Shown piece after piece: positions 31,226 through 42,173 of a stretch of DNA of 64,000 nt; position 1 is the first letter of the stretch, and every line of letters begins with the position of its first letter. Source of the DNA: Artemisia argyi (Eukaryota > Streptophyta > Magnoliopsida > Asterales > Asteraceae); assembly GCA_030686995.1 (NCBI GenBank), contig CM060695.1, positions 96,121,871 to 96,185,870 on the forward strand, given 5' to 3'. The notes beneath the pieces were generated by a model, which had not been told where the DNA came from, made no database searches, and saw only the letters and a program-made list of their open reading frames with translations. Position numbers and translations under genes: made by a program.

Positions 31226-33051
31226 TGCAACAAAAAACGTCTCGATGTAATCCTTGCGTTTTCGTGTAACTTTAGGGACAAGATTTGCAATTCACCCTTA
31301 TTATTAAATTGAGTAATAATAAAACACTAGTTACGTACGTAGTATAAATATCAAGGTAAAGCACGGCTGCACGGATCTTGAGCTATGCAAATAAATCAAT
31401 GAGACATTTACTTTAAAATTTTAAATGAAACAATCTTTATTGTTTAAAACATAAATATTTATTAAATTTAATTTGCATCAAAACCTTGTGTGTACGGAGA
31501 TTCCAAAACTAATATTCTAGCGTGTACAATATTTGTGTGAAACCATTCTTTAGTATAAAAAAGGCAATGATTCTCAAATATAAGCTAAGATTGAATTCAC
31601 AGAATTTGTGCTAAATTCATCAGTGTATCCCCTACATATGTACGTGTTGGTCAGTGACCTTTTAGCCAAAAAAATCTTTTAAATGTTAATAAAGAAAAAA
31701 CAAAACTCATCAAGTGTTAGATGAGCTTTTTGTTTGAAGCACTTAACAATTTGACACGCTAATCTTACTATTTATATATAACCGTTTGAATGTTATACTG
31801 TACATATCTTATACCATGACGACTGGATTAATATATCATATAAGGAGTACATTTTCATTAAAAAAAAGTTGGTTTGTGTAAATGTTCTTTTTTTGTGCTA
31901 TATATTTAGTTTCTTATTCTGCATATCTAATACAGTATTAGATTATGAATCAGGATAAAAATATCTTGGTTTATGATCACTGATACATTTGAGGTATATA
32001 TATTGGTTTTGTTTTGTTCGAATACTCTCGCACACCATCACATCGATTATTTTAATCTTCACGTCCCAATAATTCATGGATTCGTTTGTGCTTGTAACAT
32101 GCATGTTTAATTTTTTTTTTTAAGGATATACGTAACTAAATGAGAAACACAAGGTTGAGGTGTCCCTGATAATCTAATTTTTTGATCCAAATGAGAAACA
32201 AGACAAAAGCCATTTTAAGCAACTGTGCAATCCAACGACCATTCTACCTAATTCCAAGTGGATACATCTTTTCATATTAACCCTTGACTAGCTTTTCCTT
32301 TTCTTTATATTTCCCTCGACCTTTTCAATATATCTACTACCCTAATTAATCTAGGAATGTTGGGTAGAACATGGGTTACAGGAGCACCACAAATTCAATA
32401 TCCACACACCTCTCTAAATGTTTGTTTTTATTACATGTAAGAATTCATAATTGAATTGCTAACCTTTTATTTTTTGTGTTTTTAAATTATTGTCCAAGAC
32501 AAAATATGAACATTTTAATAAAATTAACACCACTACACTCTCTAATCGATTAATATGATCCACACTCACTAAACTTTAATTTAATTAGTTTTCAGAAGAA
32601 GATTAGTATTAGTTTAGGATAACCGAAAATAAAAAGGAAGATAATGATTTTGAAATGGAAAAAGTAATTATTTGCTTATGGTTTGTAATAAGTTTGTTGC
32701 CTTTCTAATTCCGCTAATATATATCCTTGTAATATTTATTAATGTAGCTATTACATCAAATAGTTGCATATATTTGTTATAGAGTTGAGATCATTATAAA
32801 CCATATATTTTCTATAATACCAATGAACCAATGCTATTCATTTATGTTTTCATCAAAATTAAAAAAAACTCACTTTCCATTTTTTTTAAATAAGATATTT
32901 TACAAACGATAATTCATTAAACAACAAAAAATACATTATCACGACGATATTTCTTTTCTTTAATTTTTCAGTAGACGGGCAATGCAATATATTTTCGATG
33001 ATTTTTTTTCGAGTTTTTTTTAGTGTTAAAATTTAATTTACGTATGAAAAA
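30980..33051. other. Gene-free DNA upstream of the Dof gene
   Basis: About 2 kb of AT-rich DNA holding an (AT)n tract at 31,168-31,221 and no supported ORF, LTR end or RNA gene. Its first few hundred bases should contain the Dof promoter (minus strand), but I see no distinctive TATA element apart from the AT repeat. Confidence 0.5.
31168..31221. repeat. (AT)n microsatellite
   Basis: About 27 uninterrupted AT units, about 265 bp upstream of the Dof start codon on the minus strand. Confidence 0.97.
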
Positions 33052-33196
33052 TGACATGTGATTCTTATATTAGGAATCACGTGTGATTTCACAAATCACA
33101 TGTGCTTTTAAAAATCACATGTGATTTATATGTTAGGAATCACTTGTGATTTCACAAATCACATGTGACTTTAAAATAATAAATCACATTTGATTT
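33052..33196. repeat. Cluster of ATCACATGTGAT palindromes
   Basis: Six or seven copies of ATCACRTGTGAT and near variants occur in 145 bp, in two tandem units of about 60 bp that both begin TTAGGAATCAC. One copy, AATCACATGTGATT at 33,113-33,126, is a perfect 14-bp palindrome; another contains CACGTG. E-box/G-box-like cores are known bHLH and bZIP targets, but no gene is close except the Dof gene 2.1 kb away. Confidence 0.75.
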
Positions 33197-33307
33197 TTTC
33201 AGACTTAATTTTGACAATCATAATAAAAAGTTCGGCGAAAGTATATTAAAGTGCCCCTTTATAGAAAGACAATTTAATTCTCGTCCGGATTGCATGAAGA
33301 AAGTGGT

Positions 33308-33308
<1 letters not shown>

Positions 33309-33355
<47 letters not shown>
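33309..33355. repeat. Poly(T) tract of 47 bases
   Basis: An uninterrupted T run, followed by a further T-rich stretch to about 33,390. It could be the poly(A) tail of a minus-strand retroposon whose body would lie to the right, but no LINE or SINE motif is seen there. Confidence 0.9.
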
Positions 33356-33359
<4 letters not shown>

Positions 33360-33434
33360 AGAAAGTTTTTATTTTTTTATTTTTTTTTTATAAAAATATT
33401 GAGGGCTGTGATTAGTTCATTGGGTATATAAGAA

Positions 33435-35717
33435 TGTTGGGACAACATTAGTTAGATATTCTCTTGTTTTAATAATGACAAATAAACATTTGCAACACAT
33501 AAAATTACAAACAATAGCCAAAATTCTCCTGACCCAATAATTGGGCCTGGCGCGCTGCTAGCGCTCCGACGCGCCAGCCTTCTATTAAGGTCTGGACGAA
33601 TTTTGAAAGTCGGCTTTCCCCTTACCCGACAAATGTAGATATTTCAATACAAGTATGAATATATTATGTGCTTTATTGGGAACACTCAAAACGAGTTTTA
33701 GAATTAGAGGGATCCGAATTTACAACCTCCCATTTTTGGTAAAACGCCAACTCAAGTATTTTGATAAACGCCTCTAGCCAAGGCTTTTTAAACCTAGGGG
33801 ACCTATATATTTCACGTGCCATCAAGTGAAAGTATGCACATGACCATAATCCGTGTTTACGTCTACTCTAATCACGTAACAGGTTTACTCCCTTATTGGT
33901 CAAACTATATCAAAGGTCCCTTTACGTAAACGCATCATTTCCCGTTATAGGATATGCTTTACAATGATGCAAAGCACTTAGCTTGTTCACATCAAGATGA
34001 ATATTGATTACGTCGAGTCGTGGAAATTCATGTATTATGAGATTATGAATACTCGACGTTGAGTTACTTGAAACTACAAGTAACCTTTGATTTTCTGAAC
34101 GCATAATCATCTTTGTCAACTCTTTTCTTTCTTAGTGACAAAGTGATTAAGCCATAATCAATCCTTTGATTAATCTTTACAGCAAACTAGTCCTCCTACC
34201 AATTCAGATTCCTCCCAAATCTTATCCCCAACATTCTCTAATATTTCTTGTACTTCTTGTCCCCTACATTCTCTTTACCACATTCTAATCCAACCACTTA
34301 GATTTCACCACCTCATCATCTTCTTCATCCAACCCTTTATTTCAAAACAAATAAACCTTCCTCACAAACCACCTCACTTCTCATCTCTAACAATCAAAAT
34401 TCAAATTTTGAATCCAAGACAAACGCTCCCCCACCACTTCAACATCCCTCATTCCAACTCACCCCCTCATACACTCTTATCCTCACTTCAAATTCAAATT
34501 ATACACACTACCTCACAACCCTTTTAATCTCTCACACAGTTGCCAACTCACTCCTCCTCATATCATCACATGGGTATTTTATATTTGAATCCCTTTCTTA
34601 GGCTCCGCATCACATCCATTTCACATCTAATCCAACTTACAACCTTATATCTACTTCTCTCACACTCCAACAACTATATTTCATAGTTGAATGTCAAACC
34701 AACGCTCCCTTCCATCACATCACTTTGAACTCACCCAAACTTATCTCAACCCTTCATCTCCCCTTTCTCTCCAAGCTTAGGATATTCCCTTGGATATTCT
34801 CTTCTCACCAAACCATGCTTACTCATCTTACTCAACAATGGTTTGTTCTTAACCTAACCTCACTCTCTCACTTCCCTCTCACACAATTTGAATTTCAAAT
34901 TCAAATTCTTCCCTCTCTCTATATCCAACATACACACTTCCTTTCTAAGCAAAGGAATATACCATGGCATATTCTTTCTCTCTTTTCTATGCCATGTGAG
35001 GAATACCCAAACTACCCATATCCAATTATCCCTTCTACCATTCTCTCTTTGATAATTAGTTTTACTAAAACACTTCACAAAATATTTTTACAAAATGGCT
35101 ATTTGAGTTGGTAGACCTTGAGGATGATTAATGTAAAGGTCTAAATGTGTGAAGGACAGTTAGAGGTTTAGCAAGGTTGGGTATGTAAAAGACCAAAACC
35201 TAAAAGAGAAAAAGACCAGACATACTGGCGCGTCGTTAGCGCTCTGACACACCAGCAGCGCGCCAGACTCTAAAGTCGTTTTCTCTTCTTTGGGTCTTTT
35301 CCTATAAATACCCCACCTTAGCTCTTGTATTCCTCACCCTTGCCATTATTCTTTTTCTCTAATTTCTTTTCTCTAAATCCTCTAATTCTCTCTTGTGTTC
35401 TTAATCTAGCACATAACATCCTTTGAAAGAATACATCTCCTTGCAAGGGAAGAACCACAAGAACCTAACCCACTCTTGTGATTGTGTTGAGGGTCTTCTT
35501 CTCTATACCCTTACTATTACAATTGACTCTCTAGGTTAGGTTCGGGCTTGATTGAACAATCAAACATTTATTCATTCAATTTGGTTTTAAGGGAAGTCTT
35601 GTGTCGAAGTAACCAAGCCTAGACCATTGAGGATCAAATTGGGGTTTGATACTTCTGCTGGAAAGTCTTTGTGGTCTTCGTTGTTAAGTCGAATCATGAG
35701 TCCTTGAGGGTGGTTTC
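33435..35717 (+). mobile_element. LTR-like block of an unidentified element
   Basis: It begins with TGTTGGGACAAC. CpG-rich, partly palindromic words (TGGCGCGC, TAGCGCT, CGCGCCA) occur at 33,549-33,578 and again at 35,227-35,270. The second cluster lies 40-85 bp upstream of a TATA element (CCTATAAATACCCC, 35,310-35,323) and a pyrimidine-rich leader, the order of a U3-R junction. Between the clusters, 34,180-35,060 is strikingly poor in G. The 129-residue ORF at 34,725 owes its length to this composition and is not supported. True ends, primer binding site and family are not resolved. The block is continued past SOLO-B at 36,672. Confidence 0.45.
35310..35323 (+). promoter_or_regulatory. TATA-type promoter in the 33.4-35.7 kb LTR-like block
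   Basis: CCTATAAATACCCC lies just downstream of a CpG word cluster and upstream of a CT-rich leader (35,340-35,400). Confidence 0.5.
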
Positions 35718-36666
35718 TGTGAAAAGCTTATTCTAAATATCCTTTGAGTATTTAATAAGCTTTTGTGATCGTTTATGAGCTCAAGGCTGTTAAGCCTTTG
35801 ATCTAGGATTTTTGGCTATGAAAAGCATGATGATAATATTGACGGAATATTCTATGAAAGAAACAATATTATCACAACAAGGTTTTGCCAACTTTTCACC
35901 GTTTGTTATTTCAACTAGCCCCAATACTATGTGATCAAGTATAGCACGGTTACAATCTAACAGGGATCAAAGATCCTTGAGGCTAAACAAACCTAACAAC
36001 AAAAGACCCCATGTCTAATGTTCATCAGACCCCTCCTCTGATGTTCCCACACACACTCTTTTAGATGCTTTACATTTTAACACACTTGGTGTTATTGTAA
36101 TTTCTAAGTACGAAGCACCTTGGAGGTGACGTTCACTTTGTTTCACTGTGAATCATGCACTCACCACCACCTCTATCTAAAGGGGTGTGATCTTCCTTTT
36201 ATAACATAAGGAGATCATTATAAATTTGATAAGTCTTTGTCATCTACTATCTAGCTTATGACTCAGTCAACACGTATCAATGTTTACAACTCATTTAGAG
36301 TGTTCAATTTGATGACTGATAAAAGATATTATCTAGTGACTATGCACAAAATATCTTCTTTATCTTTATCCATTCAGTAGTATGACTCATTGTTTAGCAG
36401 CAGTGTCAATCAGCAGAATCCATCAGCAGAATCACTTTTCAGTAGAAACGTTCTTCAGCAGAATTCATCAGCAGAACTATTTTGCTCTTCAGCAGAATCC
36501 ATCAGCAGAAACTTTTTGCTCATCAGCAGAATCTATCAGTGGAAACACTCTTCAGCAGAATTGCACTTAGTATATTTTGCTTATCATTTCAGTATTCTTC
36601 ATGTTTCATTCTTCTTGTTTATGATCATCAAATCTATTAAATCTATGGAATATTTAATTCCTTACA
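35718..36666 (-). repeat. SOLO-B: Copia-like solo LTR (949 bp)
   Basis: It is flanked by the 5-bp duplication GTTTC (35,713-35,717 and 36,667-36,671). The plus-strand ends are TGTGAAAAGC and CCTTACA. On the minus strand it begins TGTAAGGAATTAAATATTCC, comparable with the COP-2 LTR start, and has a TATA element GTTATAAAAGGAAGATC (36,191-36,207) like those of COP-1 and COP-2. The U3 carries eight exact CAGCAGAA words (plus strand) and two variants. No coding sequence lies inside; the ORFs near 36,382 are translations of the repeat. Confidence 0.72.
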
Positions 36667-37624
36667 GTTTCTGAGGGTAGAATACCATTGGGAGTAGCTC
36701 TTCTTAGTGAGCACCAATCTAAGATTTGAACACAAAATAGCGCAGACACTCACTGACAAAATATCAGTGATCATCTAACTCACTAATTATTAGTGAGAAT
36801 GTCTCTCCCAAATAAAGGGATGAAGCTCAGACAACATTTTTCAAAGAGTTGGCAAAGACTAACTAAAGATTCGCTTTAACTCCACTGATGCAGTCTCAGT
36901 GAATAAGGTACTTGAGCAAACATCAAGGTCATTGAGATATGAAAAATGTCTCTATATCTCTGATGGCCTTCCTCTCATTGACAATGAACACCTCACCAAC
37001 TTTAATCAAATTGATCAAGAAGTTATGAATGATCAACATGACTTTCTAAACAAGGCTTAAGAATCAGAGACATCAGGAGTCTAGGATGAACTGATTAAAG
37101 AAGACAAACTCATTGAACATCAACAGCAAAAGTTCATGTCCTAGATATCGTCAAATATTTATCTTGCAAGCTTACTATGTGCTTATCAACCAGTATGTAC
37201 TAGGAACTCTAGCTCAGGAATAGGGGATTCTCAAGGGCAGGAATACCTTGATGATCTCTTAGATCTCTGATCAAAGACCAAGAAAGTTAGGTGAAGACTA
37301 TAACGTTTAAGCTGGAAAATCCTTGGGAAGGTAAACTTTGTTCCTTCCCAATACACAAAAGAAGCTCATGGGAACTCGGTACTGTCAACTCTAGTAAACC
37401 AAAAGGAAATCAAGGATATATGTCTAGGCATGTGCCTATCTACGAACAGTTGGCAAGATCACTATCCCCACTTGAAGCAACGGTAATCTCTCCGCTATAT
37501 AAATTCACTCCAACAAAAGCAGAATGTGTGCATTAACGAGAGTAAGAAGTGAGAATTCCATAACATAGTTAGAGAGTTAGAATCCTCTCTAATGACTGCA
37601 AGATCACTAATGACTTTGTTGGCT

Positions 37625-37738
37625 TTTAACTTGAGCAACCCATGAATTAGCAATATAAACATAAACCCATGATAGTTGTCTGCATTAACGGCACGTGTTT
37701 ATGTTTATATTGCTAATTCATGGGTTGCTCAAGTTAAA
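37625..37738. repeat. Perfect 42-bp inverted repeat with 30-bp spacer
   Basis: Left arm 37,625-37,666 (TTTAACTTGAGCAACCC... ATAAAC) and right arm 37,697-37,738 are exact reverse complements. Partial complementarity (TTGTTGG and CCAACAA) continues outside after a short bulge. Confidence 0.95.
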
Positions 37739-39541
37739 TCGAACCAACAAGTAGTTTCAGAGTGGGCGGATTATTCTTATGATCTAGATCCATTCTTAAA
37801 TGACTACTAATAAATTTAGTCATTTTTAAATGACGGCTAATAACATACAACCACCATCCTCTACAAATCCCCACCATCTAAATCCCCCACTAAAACATCA
37901 TCAATCTTCCTTTCAAACTCAAGGACTACTTTCAAACCATTCTTGTGCAAAGTGATGCTTGATCTAACCACCCTCTATCCACCATGTAAGCCACTTAGCG
38001 CAAGACACTGTGTGTCAAGAATCTCAAGCACCTTTGATTTAAAGGAGGTTTAAATGGACTATGACGTCCTGTGTAATCGCCTTTAGCATCAAAGGTCACA
38101 TATATATCGAGAGCTTTATTTCTAATTAGACTCTTATTAGCCATTGAAGTGGTGACGTGGTGACATTTGGAAGTACTCAAAGGTTGATCTCAGTTACAAC
38201 CAGCATGGTAGAATACGAGGGGGTTCAGGGGTATCTGAAGGAAAAGATAGAGTAGGAAAGAGGATACATCTTTAGGGATAGGTACAAATTGTACAAACAG
38301 GGGCAATTCATTGCATAAAGTTGTCCCAATTCTTTCAGAAACTTCACCTAAAGACGTCTAGCAACTAAGGAAGAAAATCATTAATAGTTCTCTCCTCGTT
38401 GCTATCCAGACTGTAAGCAAGAAGACGCGCTTACAGCCTGGGTTATACTTGGCTAACATATGGATAGACGAGAAACGCAACCAAGTCCTCCCATGGTGCA
38501 AACTTGCCAAGTAAAAACAATCCCTGATACTTGCTCTGAACAATGTTAATACACCAGGTGATCTTGCCTCAAGAGGAATCAGCTTATTCAGTTCATGGAC
38601 TGTATTGCTCAAACCAGGTAGGAAGCAAGTACTACCTGAGTTTACGAGTCTCTGGCCAGAGTGCTTGCTGGTTTACAGAGCACTGAAGTATGAAGACGCT
38701 GGACTATAGACTAAAGGTTGCAAAACTGAAGAAAATAGATTCAAGCTCCAAAGTCTAATTGTACTTCATCAGCATTAATAGAATTAGGTATGATGAATAT
38801 TGTAATTCTTTGATGTAATAATCAGTATGTAAGAAGAAGCCATTGCTCACTTACTACTGATAAGTTTAGATAACTTGTAATTCTAGTCATGAAGATATTA
38901 ATGTGAACTAATCTATTCTTTCATGTAAACTATTAATGAAAGGTCTAAACTTCTCACTGATTATCAGTGATCCAGAGAGTATGACTCATTGACAGCTTGT
39001 TTACAACATCAGTATATCACTCTCTAAGGTTCTTTCAGGATGAAAATGACTCCTTGAAAGGTCTCAATGTCTATCATTCTAACTAATAGATATTCAGCAA
39101 AGGAACTGAGTTCCTTATACTTGAACCATAACCATAAATGCATGAACTCTAAAATCTTTCACTGAGGTTGCTACTTTTGAGAAGGAGAAAGCATTTATGT
39201 GAATTTGTGATAGTCATAACTGAAGATGTGAACCTAATGCACAAATCACCAAGGACTGACTTTACACATAATAATTAATATAATGACTTGAGCAGAACAA
39301 GCGTCAGGGAACATGACCCTGAGCACACACAAGGAGAAATGGTTCAAGATAACAAAGAATATGCTTTTACTGAATGATATATATGTTTTTCTTTGTTGTA
39401 AATTAGTTTGTAAGAAGAAGCCTCTTTTGTTCACTTACAAACTGATAATAGCTTATGATATCTATGATTAGCAAGTCTCTGCTAGAACTAAAAAGAAGAA
39501 AATCCTAAGCAAAACCCTGAGAAAAAAAATACTCAAGAGGC

Positions 39542-39704
39542 CCTGAGCAATAATGCTCAGGAGACCCTGAACAAAATGTTCAGGAGATTATCATTAAAAG
39601 CCTAAGCGAAACCCTGAGAATGAAGAGTAAGGAGAACTTGAGAAGGAACACTCAGGAGGCCCTGAGCAAAAATGCTTAGGAGACCCTGAACAAAAATGTT
39701 CAGG
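39542..39704 (+). repeat. Four hairpins in two tandem units before the TAT-3 LTR
   Basis: CCTGAGC...GCTCAGG (39,542-39,561) and CCTGAAC...GTTCAGG (39,566-39,584) recur as CCTGAGC...GCTTAGG (39,661-39,680) and CCTGAAC...GTTCAGG (39,685-39,704), 119 bp downstream. Loops are five or six A/T bases. Confidence 0.88.
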
Positions 39705-39736
39705 AGGTCATCATCAAACTAAAGAATAAACACCAC

Positions 39737-39769
39737 TGCCTGACGATAAAGCTCGGGCAAGTGAAGATT
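39737..39769 (+). other. Probable pre-PPT hairpin and weak polypurine tract of TAT-3
   Basis: TGCCTGA, a 9-base loop, and TCGGGCA pair over 7 bp with one G-U pair (39,737-39,759). AAGTGAAGATT follows, like the AAGTGAAAGGG of TAT-1, then TGAACC, taken as the LTR start. Confidence 0.45.
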
Positions 39770-40609
39770 TGAACCAAGAATTAGGATTGTGACACAAGAT
39801 GTAGATATGTTAGGATATATTCATGTGAAATACTCGTTCACCCTGAGTATAGATTAGCATTACGTAGCTCATAGTCTTAGTAATATCTAGTAATTAAGTA
39901 GTTTTGTTTTATTGTACTAGTAAACTTTAATCCGTCGGGATTGATGGGCTTTTGGCCGCCATACTGCTCCCTTTAAAATTGCTTTCCTGTTGATTAATAG
40001 CTTATATGATGTTTTTTTTGGTTCTTTTTATATGTGATTTGATAACCTATGTATCTAGCTGTGTTTTGCTTGGGCTGCCATAACCCCTCCACGCTAATTA
40101 TCTAGTGTCTCAAAAGTGAGATATACATAAGTGATCATTAAGGGTTTACTCACCTATATATAAGATCCAACGAGACAGATAAGATTACGATACTCATCAT
40201 ATAAAACTAGCAATAAAACAAGTGACAAGCTACTTAACAATAGGACAGACCTTTTATCGGTATCTATTATCTATCCGTGTACGTCTTCGCCAGTTGTTGT
40301 ATTTGTTCTCATTAGTTTCATTAGTTTTATTAGTTTAATTAATCAAACCAAACTGAGCTAGTCTCTCAGACTAAAACCCCCTTGTGTTAGATTAGATTGT
40401 ATAACTAACTTAGTATTTAAAATACTGATAGGAATACTAGATATTATGTTCCACTCTTAGTGATTGACACTCTACTTACCACTATCTACATACTGATCGG
40501 GTACATTGCTCGTTAATGTGTATGTTATAGGATAAGTTGGGTAAATATAAATGTAAAACTTGATTAGGCATAAAACACCTCTATACTACACGTGACACAA
40601 CACGCATCA
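39770..40609 (+). repeat. TAT-3 3' LTR (about 840 bp)
   Basis: It ends CACGCATCA at 40,609, matching the GCATCA end of TAT-2. Its U5 shares TTTATTAGTTTAATTAAT with TAT-2 and GATCGGGTACATTGC with TAT-1. A TATA element CCTATATATAAGATCC lies near 40,152-40,167. It abuts the COP-3 coding sequence, so TAT-3 inserted into COP-3. The start is inferred from the hairpin/PPT only. Confidence 0.65.
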
Positions 40610-41834
40610 AATCCCAAGCCACATGGAACATATGGGTGGCTCAGGAGTAAGACCTAGTCCAACTAGGACTGAAACTGAGTCTATGCCCCATGATCCACCT
40701 CTCCCAGTAGGTAACACACCTGGAAGTGATGTGGCTAGCATAAAACTTAATGAATTGATGGATTTGTGTACCACTTTGTCTTCCAAAGTTGCAAAATTGG
40801 AGGATGATTTAAAGAAGACAAAGTTTCTCTATGGGAAGATTTATGGACAGCTGGTTACCAAGGTAAAAAATCTAGAAGACAAAGTCAAGAAGTTGAAATC
40901 CGGGAAGAAAGCACAAAATTTGGATACTTCAACATCCCCATATTCTGATGATGCCAATGGTGATATGGGAGATTCTTCCAAACAGGGAAGGAATTCAAAA
41001 TCAAAGATTCAGGGGAGGCAGCTTGAATTTAAAAATCATCAAGAAGGTACTGCTGGTTTTCAAACAGGTACTGCTTGTAATGTTGAGGAAGGTACTACTA
41101 TCCTTGAAGAAATTGAATATGAAAGAAAAAGAAAGGAAAAAGGGATAGCTCAAATTGATCATGATGCTGAAGTGGCTAGGAAGATTAGAGAAGATGAAGT
41201 TGCAAGTTTTATGGAAGCTCAGAGAAAGGAGAATGAGATAAGGGCTGCAAATACAGTTATGGCTGAACAAACAAATGAAGATCAAATACAATAACTTATT
41301 GATTCAGATCTAATTGTGAAAGCTAAGACTCAAGAGCTTATTGAAGATCAAAGTCTAACTGTTGAAGAAACATCAACACAACTAGCTAATTTTATTGATT
41401 CAAGATTAGAAGCATTGAATGACCTTATGGAGATGATTAAGAAGAGACAAAGCCAGAAGAGGAAGAGAAAACCTTCAAGAGCTCAGATAATTAAAGGTAT
41501 GAAGGATTTTCTAACTCTTCAAGATAACTGGAAAGCTTCTCAGCTTAAAGGCAAATCTGAAGAAGAAATTAAGAGGTCATACTACATTGCTTACAAAAAG
41601 GTTCAGAGATTTGTTTCTATTGAAGAAGATAATGCTGAAAGATCTTCAAAAAGGCTGAAGACTACTGAGAAAGATGAATCAAAAGTAGAAGAAGCACATG
41701 AACATATAAGCAACGTTGTAGTTATTTTGCCAAAATCTCTACATGTTGATCCAATTCAAGCAAGACATCCAATAATTGATTGGGAGATTTACAAAGATAA
41801 GTTTGGACATGTTAGAACACAGAATTACAAGTAG
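40610..41834 (+). pseudogene. COP-3: Copia C-terminal tail ORF with one stop
   Basis: One frame runs from the TAT-3 junction to 41,834 with a single stop (TAA, 41,292-41,294). Order: a coiled-coil-like segment (LSSKVAKLEDDLKKTK, LVTKVKNLEDKVKKLKSGKK), SSKQGRN, IDHDAEVARKIREDE, a second helical segment (AKTQELIEDQSLTVEE), a basic SQKRKRKPSRAQ stretch, and a C-terminal block HPIIDWEIYKDKFGHV. This is the extra domain after RNase H in some Asteraceae Copia elements; its role is not known to me. It is homologous to COP-1 (10,743-11,987) but extends further. Upstream pol is missing. GGTACTGCT words recur in the coding DNA (41,046; 41,070). Confidence 0.75.
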
Positions 41835-41877
41835 TTTACTAGATTAGATATTCCACCCTCGAGACACTTGTATAGTC

Positions 41878-42173
41878 TTGGGGGGGGGGACAAAGAATTT
41901 TGTGGTATCACACTTATCCTAGGAATGGTTGGGAGGTTTCCCAACCTTTTGCTTGTCTTAGTATAAATACCCTCACAAGTTTCACTTGTGAGGTATGTGT
42001 TCAATAATAAAATATCTTTAGTCATCACCACTCTCTCTTCCTTCTCTCTAGTCTCTCTCTCTCTACAACATCACCATGGGTGTGTTTGGCTATTCCGTTC
42101 GACCACCCGGCACCACCATAACATCACCTAAACTAGATTTACGAGGACTAACAATTGGTATCAAGAGCCTAGG
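41878..42173 (+). repeat. Short Copia-type LTR between COP-3 and COP-4, with PPT and PBS
   Basis: A purine tract (CTTGGGGGGGGGACAAAGAA) ends near 41,897. TGTGGTATCACAC at 41,901 starts an LTR that ends ACTAACA at 42,153 (about 253 bp). It has a TATA element (AGTATAAATACCC, about 41,959-41,971), CT-rich leader DNA and an AATAAAA signal. TTGGTATCAAGAGCC at 42,155 is a Copia-type primer binding site. Having a PPT on the left and a PBS on the right, this one LTR serves as 3' LTR of COP-3 and 5' LTR of COP-4, the signature of tandem elements after LTR recombination. Confidence 0.6.

Larger units (their letters stand above)
36672..39769 (+). mobile_element. Degenerate internal DNA, probably of TAT-3
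   Basis: No intact gene. One plus-strand frame at about 36,885-37,260 stays protein-like through several stops (VSVNKVLEQTSRSLRYEK, LPLIDNEHLTNFNQIDQE), suggesting a decayed ORF of unknown family. 37,291-37,536 and 38,358-38,612 are short open frames without recognisable motifs. A perfect inverted repeat lies at 37,625-37,738, and paired hairpins at 39,542-39,704 lead up to the TAT-3 LTR. Assignment of the whole interval to one element is inference. Confidence 0.4.

Noticed and set aside
34725..35114. 129-residue ORF in the G-poor tract
   Set aside because: The frame is long because the DNA is G-poor and therefore short of stops; composition and motifs do not suggest a protein.
33435..35962. 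A single LTR from TGTTGGGAC to AATCTAACA
   Set aside because: The right end falls inside SOLO-B, no target duplication or primer binding site follows, and SOLO-B's GTTTC duplication explains the junction better.
36382..36674. Ser/Gln-rich ORFs with repeated QQNPSAE-like units
   Set aside because: They are translations of the CAGCAGAA array inside a solo LTR.
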